64,000 bases of DNA from Paulinella micropora. Lineage: Eukaryota; Cercozoa; Imbricatea; Euglyphida. Made by a program: the position numbers and the translations under genes. The notes under the pieces were generated by a model, which saw only the letters and a program-made list of their open reading frames with translations, was not told the DNA's origin and searched no databases. Numbering within the stretch: position 1 is the stretch's first letter; each line of letters starts with the position of its first letter. Below, piece after piece: positions 55,507 through 64,000 of this stretch. The DNA lies in assembly GCA_009731375.1 (NCBI GenBank), contig BJOX01000113.1, positions 742,700 through 806,699 on the forward strand, given 5' to 3'.

Positions 55507-56811
55507 ATGGAGCTGGACGTCGCGGCCGAGGAGCACAGCGACAGGGAGACACGGGGAGAAGAGGCCGAGCTAGAGTCCTTCTGGAACCTGCCCGCCAGGA
55601 CACCGGGCGCGCCGCCCGCCGGCCGGGCCACGGGCTGGCAGGCAGGCCGCTCACCGCCTCGTGGCGCCCTCGTCAGGGCCACCCGGCGGGCCCGCGGGGG
55701 CGAACTGGCCGGGGCCGAGCCGGCCGGCGGCACGCCGCGCAAGAGGCGGAAGGTGGCGTGGTATGTCGACGAGGAAGACGAGGAGCCTCCCCCCATTGCC
55801 CCGGGCGGGCGCGTGTCGAAGATGCTGGCGTGTTTCAACCGGGCCCTCAGCCGCGAGCGGCCGATTACGCTCAAGCGGGCGGTGGCGGCCGCGGGCCAGA
55901 TCGCGGACGGTGATCCGTACGAATTTATCACCCAAAGCCTGTGGAACAGCTTTGAGGGGGGGGGCACTTTACGACGGACCAGATGTTTATGAAGATGATC
56001 CTGGTGAGCCGGCCGGAGCTGCTCAACCTGATCGAGATGACGACGCTGGCCGACTTTTTGAACGCGAACCCGAACATCAAGCCGCACGGGGACACGCTGG
56101 TCATCATGAAATGGGAATTCAGCCCCAAGGCCCTGAACCCCAAGAGCTTGCGCGTCCCGGGCACACTGCTGCAGACGAGCCGTTCGCGCAAGACACAGGC
56201 CATCCAACACTACGGGGTGGGTTTCATCATGCCCTCAGACTGGCCCATGGACAAGACCAAGGTGGCGTACTACGAGAAGTCGCTCAAGGTGCTGAGCGAG
56301 TCGGTGGTCCTGTCCCTGAACTACAACCTGGTGGAAAAACTCAAGCTGGAGGCGGTGCGGCGGTTAGTGGACACCAACTACAAGCTGCCCCTGCGTGACC
56401 TGCGCGCGCTCAGCAACATGCTGGAGGCCCGCTACGCCCAGACCTTCTCCGTGAACAAGGACGGCGTGGGGATCACGGGCGTCGAGGTGCAATGCGTCAG
56501 CAAGCTGCGTGATCTGGGGAAGGAGCCGGATATGGTGCTGCTGACCAACGAGGTGTACCGCTTCGCGCACACGATCAAGGCCGAGAACCGCATTTTGCCC
56601 AAGTTTGGGAACCAGGACACGAAGCTCCCGACGTACGACCGCACGAACCAGTCGCTGGTGATGCTGCGCACGACCCACGGGCTGGACGCGGTGCCCTCGC
56701 GCAGCTACCAGGTCGGGCGGCGCGACCCGGTCGACCCGACCACGACCCCTTGCTATGTGTCGGAGCGTTATCCCGCTGCGCTACACGGGGGCTTCCGACT
56801 ACCGCGACTAA
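55507..56811 (+). CDS. Candidate HK97-fold major capsid protein, frame broken twice
   Basis: The first part (from MELDVAAEEHSD at 55507) has a disordered acidic start, a basic PRKRRKVAW cluster and ends in ...YEFITQSLWNSF. The reading then continues in another frame after a nine-G run at 55957-55965. That second part (HYGVGFIMPSDWPMDKTKV, VLSESVVLSLNYNLVEKLKL, PDMVLLTNEVYRFAHTIK) has the spine helix and the MVLLTNEVY-type strand-helix typical of HK97-fold subunits. Near 56740-56760 the natural frame changes again and ends at TAA 56809-56811, directly abutting the next start (TAAATG). Assignment rests on pattern, not on a strong signature, and it is shorter than known mirusvirus capsid proteins. 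Breaks may be sequencing errors in G runs or true inactivation. Confidence 0.5.
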
Positions 56812-57358
56812 ATGACCTCGCACCGTACGATCGGTATTGTGAATGGTGAGCAGGGAGAGCTGCATTACCTGACGCTGAAGCGCGTCCTGCGCGAGTGTGG
56901 CCTGTTCAATACGGGCAACGGCCAGCTAACCTGGCCCGGCCGGGAACTGCTGCGCAAGATCCTCGAGAAGGGGGGTGGTGGCCGGGGGGGCGACGGCGGG
57001 GGGCGGCGCCCCCCCCACGGCGGGCGCGGGGGGCGCGACGACGGCGCCGGAGGCGGCGGGCGCGGTGGGCGCGCTCGCCGCGGGGGGGGGCGATGACGGC
57101 GACGGTGGCCACGTAGGCAGGCGTGAGGACGGCGACGGCGGAGCCGACGACTTCGACCTGGGCACTCTGTATGAGAAGGCGGGCATGCTCTCCATCATCA
57201 CGGGCTTGATCTTGGACCGCCCCCAGACGTGGGAACAGCTGCGTGCTCAGTCCCGGTACGGGCTGCCGCGCAGGGCCGACCCCGAGGGCAAACACCCCAC
57301 GTCGCGCGTGCGGCTTGGCGTCTACTGCCTGGTGCTGCTAACTACTGGGGTGTGCCCA

Positions 57359-57392
<34 letters not shown>

Positions 57393-57710
57393 NNNNNNNN
57401 NNNNNNNNNNNNNNNNNNNNNNNNNNNNNNNNNNNNNNNNNNNNNNNNNNNNNNNNNNNNNNNNNNNNNNNNNNNNNNNNNNNNNNNNNNNNNNNNNNNN
57501 NNNNNNNNNNNNNNNNNNNNNNNCCCCCCCCCCCCCCCCCCCCCCCCCCTGGTGCCCACCTGCCTCGTACCCACGGCCAGGCGGCCGTGGGGGGTGGCTT
57601 GTGCTTGCGCAGGTCTTGCCGCCACGCGGCAAGCGCTGCGGTTTGCCGCCTACCTGCGCCAGAAGAGCCTCCAGCAGCTAGACCTGACGGACCTGCCCCT
57701 GCTAGCGTAG
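56812..57710 (+). CDS. Unrecognised viral protein with Gly/Asp-rich linker, interrupted by a gap
   Basis: It starts at ATG 56812, overlapping the preceding stop, with GIVNGEQGELHYLTLKRVL. A Gly-rich low-complexity linker (56965-57130) shifts frame, after which DDFDLGTLYEKAGMLSIITG and RPQTWEQLRAQSRYGLP appear. A gap (57393-57523) bounded by a G run and a C run follows. The last part (LRFAAYLRQKSLQQLDLTDL) ends at TAG 57708-57710. It is likely co-transcribed with the capsid candidate. No family is recognised. Confidence 0.5.
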
Positions 57711-57745
57711 CCGGGCCGGACTCTAGGGGGGCGCCCGTTCTGCCC

Positions 57746-59975
57746 TTACAGGCGCCCCGCGCCGACAAAGATTAGGGACGACTTCGACAGGGGCCGGTCC
57801 GCCGGCCACAGGCAGGCGAAAGCTGCCAGGTCAGCCTCCAGGGCAGCTCGCACCTGTTGCCCCCACTGTTGGTGATCACGCCTGTACCTGGCGTAGTGGA
57901 CCGCGTCGCCTACAATGGTCAAATGTGTCCGGCACTGCCGCCGTCTCAGCAAGAACATGGAGGGTCTGGCGGGCTGCTGGCCCAGCTTGGTGACCTCCCT
58001 CAGTGCTTGCCACAGACTGCCGCTGATCAGAGTCTTGCCGTCCAGGTAGTGCCAGCCGCTGTGCAAACCGTCTCCTCCCAAGCCCCGCCGGACCACCACG
58101 AAGTGTTCCGCCTGCTCCAGCCTGAAGCACACCGACTCCAGCCAGAATTCCACTGGCTCAGCTAAACCTGCTAGACGGACAGAGACGCAAGGCCGGGTGT
58201 TCTCCACGTCCAAGGTAAATTGTTGCGTCTCCAACAACAACCAGTCCGGCTGCCGCTCGGCAGCTACGTTGTCTTGCTCGTCGAGCACAAAGAAGGATCT
58301 CTGCCCGGGCTCCGCCTCCTCGTCGGGGCTGGGCTGCTCGTCAAGGAGCTCCTGTAGAGTTACGGGGGCGGAGCTGGGCCTTCTTCCCGCGGCGGGATGA
58401 TGACCAAGGGGCCCTGCATGGCTGCCGCGTGATGGCCCGCCCAGTCGGGGTCGCCATAGCGCAGACGAAGCAGCCCCGCCAGCCACTGACGCACGCTGCA
58501 GCCTCCCCTCTCGGCCACCGCCGCCGCTAGCAGATTGCTCACACACACAGAGGCTTCCTCTGTTTGTAACTCATACATCTCGGGTCGATCCGGTGACCGC
58601 CCGCGGCCCTGAAACTGGAGGTCCAGGGCGTCGAACGCCTGGCGGAAGTCCTGGTGGTGGGGCACGCAGGACACGCCCTGGGGGCCGTGCTTCCTCTCGA
58701 CGTACGTTTGGAGGACCGTTTGGTTCGCGGCAGAGCCGTGCCCTGGCGCAGCGCACGAGGCAGCACGCCAGACAGGCACGCTCCGCGCACTGCCGCTGCC
58801 CGGCCGGCAGGGGCCACAACAGGGGAGCCAAGAACTGCAGCGCGGAATTAAAAAAAGACGTAGTGAACACTTGGTCCAGCCGCCCCAGCCGTGGCGGGGC
58901 CGGGTACTGTGTCGGCGCGTCCCGGAGCCAGGCGTCGCGGAGGGTGCCCTCGCTCAGCACCGCTCCTAGCCGGCCCCCGTCCACCTCAAGCTCTTTGCTC
59001 CGGTACCGCAGCCCCGGCAGCCCGGACAGCCCCCGCCCGACGTAGGCACTACAAGGACACCGCGGGCCGCACTGTGCCGGTGGCGCTAGGGTTTGCAAGA
59101 CCGTGGCTACGGACCAGGCCGGAGCGGGCAGCCTGCAGGGCAGCAAATAGTCGTTGGGCAGCAGTTCTCCCGCGACCCAGCCGGAGAGTGTAGCTGACAG
59201 TGCTTCGTCGACCCTAGTCAGCGTGGTGCGCCGGTCGAAGCCCAGCCCCTTAAGCTGCATCAGCCATGCCCAGCCCGCAGGCCGGGCCGTGCTTAGCCGT
59301 GACAGCACCTGTGTCCGCAGTTCCGAGCGTGCGGTGGCACCGGCGCTGGCGACGGCTTGTAGCACCCGCAACACCGACCGTTCCCCGGGCTCCGCTATGG
59401 TATCGAGCACTTGGAGTACGTAGCGCAGCTCCGGCCCTACGACTAGCTGCCAGCGCCGATCGTGCAGTACGCTCTGGGCGACAGCGGCGAGGGCGCTGCT
59501 CTCGGGGGCAGCGCCGAACAGCAACGAGATCACCGCGTGCAGCCGCCAGCGCCGGGCCAAGTCGCTCTGGCAGCCGGGCCACAGCCCCTGGCGCAGGCGG
59601 ACGAAAGCCGGCGGCCTCTCCGCGGACAGCGGTGCTGCCGGCCCCCCGGCCGGTCCCCCGCCCCCCGCCAGCAGGCGCGCCAGCAGGCGTAAGGGCGCGG
59701 GCAGGCCGGTCAGCCGAGCCAGCTCCTGCCAGGCGGCGCTGCTGGCGGGGGGCCGGCCCGCCGGACCGGGTGGGGCAAACTACGTTGGTGTGCCCAGGAG
59801 GAAAGGAGCGGCTGGATGGCGCACAGCCCTGGGGGTGGAAGAGAGGCAGCTTGTACGTGTCGACAGTGCCAGCTGCCTTCCTCGTAGGCACTTTCCCTGC
59901 TGCTACCACTTTGTCTACGAAGTCAGTCCACGCTCTTCTTGCGTAACACTCGCCGTGCCACTCTTCGTTGCGCAC
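57746..59975 (-). CDS. Large unrecognised viral protein with several frameshifts
   Basis: Reading on the minus strand from MRNEEWHGECYARRAWTDFV (59975), protein-like sequence passes through at least three frames. The first runs to about 59770. The second, about 59760-58850, has LARRWRLHAVISLLFG, SELRTQVLSRLSTARP and DYLLPCRLPAPAWSVATVLQ. The third, about 58780-58400, has DFRQAFDALDLQFQGRGRSP. The last, about 58370-57746, has GWHYLDGKTLISGSLWQALR and ends FVGAGRL. Together about 740 codons, a size expected of portal, helicase-primase or tegument-like proteins, but no motif decides. The switches lie near C/G runs. Confidence 0.5.
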
Positions 59976-61598
59976 TTCTTCTACAGTAAAGCACCTCTGG
60001 ACTGCTTTTCAGTCGGGGCCAGCCTCATCAAACGATCAGCAAGGGACTGCTCTCGTCACCAGAATAGGAAGGGGCTAGGCTCATCCAGAGCCAACCAGAC
60101 ATCGCTACAGGGGCGGGCTTTCCGGTGTACATACATAGATCCAGATATAATGTTCATGTGGTGATGGACTACGTGGATCAGATTATATCGCTGCTGTCGC
60201 GGCGGCTAGTTTGACTGACGATGTGAAAGATGATGATTTGAGCTATAATCTATTCCACGTTGTCGTATCGGACTCATTGAAACGTGGTGTGCTACTGAAG
60301 ATTGGCGGAATCGTCGTTCTCGGGGTCGGGCTAGTTGTGTGCATCCCGAAGGTAGTTAAATAGGTTGTTGTCGTCGGCGTCGAGAATCGCATAGAGTGCT
60401 CTTACCAGAGGTGATGGGTATTCCTCTCTTCAATCCCATCTAATGATCTCTGATAATGTTGTCAAAGAACTTTGCGTCGCCCGAGTAGATGGTTAAGAAA
60501 TTGTTGTTGAAGTAGTTCCGAGTGACGTCGACTGTGGATTCATAGCTGTGCGCTCGCGTACGGGTACAGTGGCGATGTCGTAGTAGGAGTCAGTTGCGGT
60601 GATCTTCAACCATATGGTGTCAATGCAAGGGAGCTACTTGTTTGCAGACTTGGATTGCAAAGTACGAACACTGCTGATCGTAGATTGTGAGTTGGTGAGC
60701 TCGCGTAACTTGAAACAGCTGTAAAACACTTGAAGGACGGGTTCAAGTCCGACTTATAATTTCAAGTGTCCGAAATTTGCATTTGGAAAAAGTTTCCTGA
60801 GTTATGATGTAAAAAGCAAGTCAAAATATTGTTTTCCGTCACTCTTGCTTCCTTGTCTACAAATTTACCGCAACGTGCGTGTTTCACTGGACTCTGAAAT
60901 CGGGGGAAAAGGTAATAGAGTTGGAAAAAGGCAATATTTAATTTTTTTAAAAAGAACTTTGATTTGATCGTTTGAAGTCATTTCTGAACGAAATTGAAAA
61001 CTAGTTAGTGATGTCGAAACGTCGTATAGAGGAGAATCTAACGGGCAGGTCAAAAACAGTGAAAAGTCAACGGTAGTGATTCAAACTTCGGCCGGTTCAA
61101 CTGTCAAAGTGCTCAGTCTGAAATAATATCACTGTGTGGGCGGCATAAAGGCTGGGAACGACACTGCCAGTGGCACACTGCTCCAACGTTGAACTTCTCG
61201 TTCTTAGTCGATAATATATTATATTAATATATAAATACAACATGGCTACGGGGCCGCCCACGTGTCATTTCAAACCGCAGCCAAGGCGGCTCAGTTTCAT
61301 CCAAATGCTTTCAAATGGTGCATTCGAAATGACAGAAGCCCATATTTTGCCAGACAAAAAAAAATTCAAAGTTAGACTTTAGTCACGTATCATCTTATTA
61401 ATAATACTTAAGCTGTCCCTTCTCATGCGGATAGATGGCTCGGAGATCATCCAATTAAGCTATTATAATACTATCCTCGGAGGCTCAGACACAAAAGCTT
61501 TTACCTAGCTACCTACATAAGCGGCTTACCTTTGTTGGTGTCTATGGCCACATTGATTAATACAGACAAGACAAGACAGCACACACACATACACACAC

Positions 61599-61648
<50 letters not shown>

Positions 61649-62632
61649 GTATATATATATAGAAATATATATATATATATATATTTTATATATGTATATA
61701 TATATATATGTTTGCAGCTACATACGTAGCTCACTCAGCCGGACCTTCCGTGTTTTGAAGTATTACTCATGATATATTCGAATAGCAAAATAGTCGTTTC
61801 GAACTCAACATTCTCCATCAATACTATGATTAGTGCTAGGACAATGCTGAAGCAATGCTTTGTAAGCTCAGGACAAGAACTTTCCAACCGTTGTACCTCA
61901 AATATTGGTTGCGTTTCAAGTTGATTTATCTACTGGATGTCATAAGTAATACCGAGTACTATCCTACCTACCTACCTACCTACCTACCTACCTACCTACC
62001 CATACCTAATTGGTCGGCGTAGCTGAAGACGACGAAACTGACTACAAACTCTATTATTAGATATATATAAAAGCATCTAGGGATTAAAACGATAAATATA
62101 TAGGATAGACATATAGAAATAAGTACTTAGATAGATAGGTAATTGCATCTACGGATGAATAAATCGATAAATAGAGACATCTATGGATAAATAGATCGAT
62201 AGACATGTGAGGGATCAACAGGTAGTAGCTCATTCGCTCGGCGCATTTAAGTGAGTCAGCCTCCTTGCATCGGTGCTTTTTGCCAGCAAGAGTTGAGGCT
62301 GAGCTACATACATACATACATACATACATACATACATACCGTTAGCTGAACTTCCCCTTTAGTAGCTGTATGTATGTATGTATCTATGTATGTATGTATG
62401 CATGTAGAAGATAACTTGTCTAGTCTGGAGAGGAAGGTCGATCTTTTCTAATGTTACTATGTCATTGTATGTATGTATGTATGTATGAGCGAGCTCGGGC
62501 TGAGCTATCGCTGAGGATTCAACATGGAACATCGTCGAGTTTGTGTGACCTCAGCTTTCTCTCTCAATAGTGAAGCTACGAAGATTCTGAAGCCGTCATT
62601 AAAAGGCTCAAGACGAGGGAAAAAGAGAGAGA

Positions 62633-62677
<45 letters not shown>

Positions 62678-62770
62678 AGAGAGAAAGAGAGAGAAAAGAG
62701 AGAGAGAGATCAAGAGAAAGAGGAAGTGAGAGAGAGAGAGAAAGAAAGAGGAAGTGTGTGTGAGTGTGTG

Positions 62771-62833
<63 letters not shown>

Positions 62834-62860
62834 CTTTCAAATGTGCTCAGGATTTTCATG
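59976..62860. other. Return to host-like sequence, no gene recognised
   Basis: GC content drops sharply after about 60.1 kb. The stretch has no long open frame with protein character. It contains a (CA)n/(TA)n block (61580-61712), (CCTA)n at 61965-62000, short (CATA)n runs and (GA)n at 62625-62830. Confidence 0.6.
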
Positions 62861-63105
62861 CCTCAAAAAAATTGATGGAGAAACATGAGTTTATAGTTGG
62901 CCTGTTTGGCTTGTTTTGCCGCTTGAACGTCCTCAGCAAGATTACTCAAAACAGACCAAACAAGCAGACACTTCGGGCCGGCCTGTTTAACTTCCGTTGA
63001 TTACTGTCAATTTTTTCACCTTTTGTCTTTGACCCGAAATTTCGGGTTTGCGGTGCGAGGGTGCCACCGCACCCCAGGCTATGAGGGTTGCTAGTTGTAT
63101 TCTGT
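62861..63105. other. 3' flank of the zinc-ribbon gene
   Basis: This is non-repetitive sequence downstream of the stop codon at 63106. It contains an imperfect inverted motif (GCCTGTTTGGCTTGTTTTG and ACAGACCAAACAAGCAG). No gene is seen. Confidence 0.4.
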
Positions 63106-63821
63106 CTACGTGTTGTATGTCTCCTTAGCGAAGATGATTTGCAGAACCCTGGATTGGCAATCGGGACACTCGACAATTTCCTGCAAACAGAAGGAGAGTA
63201 CACACACACACATACATAAATAGATAGATGCATGCATGCATGCATGCATAATGCATACATACATACATACATACATCCATACATACATAATCTACATACA
63301 TACATACATACTACATACATACATACATACATACATACATACATACATACATACATACATACATACATACATGTGTGTGTGTGTGTGTGAGTGTGAGTGT
63401 GTGCGCGCGCTGCACGTGTAAGAATTTGCTGCCTATGAACAAGAACTTGTGTGTGTTTGTGTGTGTGTGTGTGTGCGCGTGTGCGTGTGTGTGTGTGTGT
63501 GCGTGCGTGCGTGCGTGTGTGCGTGTGTGTGTGTGTGTGCTCTGACCTGGAACAAGAACTTTTTCATCCATCCACAACGAGGACACCTGTACAGTACAGA
63601 TAGTTATCTACATATGTATGTACGTACGTAGCTAGGTAAGTAGGTAGGTATGCAGATTGGTAGGTAGGTACGCAGCTGCATATGTATGAATATAGGTAGT
63701 ATGTGTTCATGTAGATAGGTAGATTGGTTGGCAGATAGGAAGGTAATTGGTTAGTTAGCTAGTGTATTGCTTGACCCCTCCCCCCCCCCCCCCCCCCCCC
63801 CNNNNNNNNNNCCCCCCCATG

Positions 63822-63857
<36 letters not shown>

Positions 63858-63949
63858 TACCGGTGTAAGTGCGCCACTCCACTGCCGTGCGGATTGAGAC
63901 CCAAACGAGGGACCAAGATTTCGTCATCCTCCTGGCGGTCTCCTGCCAT
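63106..63949 (-). CDS. Small zinc-ribbon protein, three exons, 67 aa
   Basis: Exons 63949-63861 ([20 protein letters not shown]), 63586-63547 ([13 protein letters not shown]) and 63180-63106 ([20 protein letters not shown], stop TAG) have correct AG/GT borders and matching phases, giving a complete 67-residue protein. Four cysteines are spaced CX2C-X13-CX2C, a zinc ribbon. That spacing and the size recall RNA polymerase subunit Rpb12/RPABC4, but the basic tail typical of Rpb12 is not obvious, so the identity is open. Introns hold (CA)n/(CATA)n. A decayed donor-edge copy of exon 2 (AAGTTCTTGTTCATAG) lies near 63432-63447, as in the other host genes. Confidence 0.65.
63187..63546. repeat. (CATA)n and (GT)n intron block
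   Basis: (CA)n, (ATGC)n, (CATA)n and (GT)n fill the second intron of the zinc-ribbon gene. Frames here are artefacts. Confidence 0.85.
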
Positions 63950-63953
63950 CTAC

Positions 63954-63991
<38 letters not shown>

Positions 63992-64000
63992 GCATGTGCG

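Overview
The window comes from a eukaryote with small exons, GT-AG introns and an extreme load of simple repeats. Most of 0.2-43 kb is made of (TATC)n, (TACA)n, (TACC)n, (TC)n, (CTA)n and related arrays, interrupted by N gaps. I cannot name the species. A protist or alga with a microsatellite-bloated genome fits, but that is a guess from context.

Host genes, left to right. On the minus strand, 2960-19989 holds the 5' two-thirds of a voltage-sensing phosphatase: an N-terminal exon, S1-S4 voltage-sensor exons, then exons of a PTEN/TPTE-like phosphatase ending just after GRGRTG. Head to head with it, 192 bp away, the plus strand carries 26S proteasome ATPase Rpt2/PSMC1 (20182-34082), with 14 of its exons located. 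Minus-strand exons of an unrecognised cysteine-containing protein lie at 36.0-40.9 kb. At 43.95-45.72 kb, 27-30-residue leucine-rich-repeat exons alternate strictly between the two strands. A small three-exon zinc-ribbon gene lies at 63.1-63.95 kb on the minus strand.

From about 46.8 to 60.0 kb composition changes to very GC-rich, intronless, tightly packed reading frames on both strands. This block encodes a herpesvirus/mirusvirus-type terminase large subunit, a heliorhodopsin with its retinal lysine, a second seven-helix protein, a candidate HK97-fold capsid protein and several unrecognised proteins. I read it as a fragment of a mirusvirus-like (Duplodnaviria) genome, integrated or mis-joined. 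Several frames are broken, mostly near G or C runs, so decay and assembly error cannot be separated here.

Three things stand out. (1) In both host genes, truncated copies of exon edges with their splice sites are embedded in the microsatellites by a consistent rule: acceptor-edge copies lie upstream of the intact exon and donor-edge copies downstream. (2) In the LRR locus, opposite-strand exons face each other across a shared 4-bp GTAC that supplies the splice donor for both strands, and units are separated by GC-rich palindromes. (3) A viral island with a heliorhodopsin sits in this otherwise repeat-dominated region.
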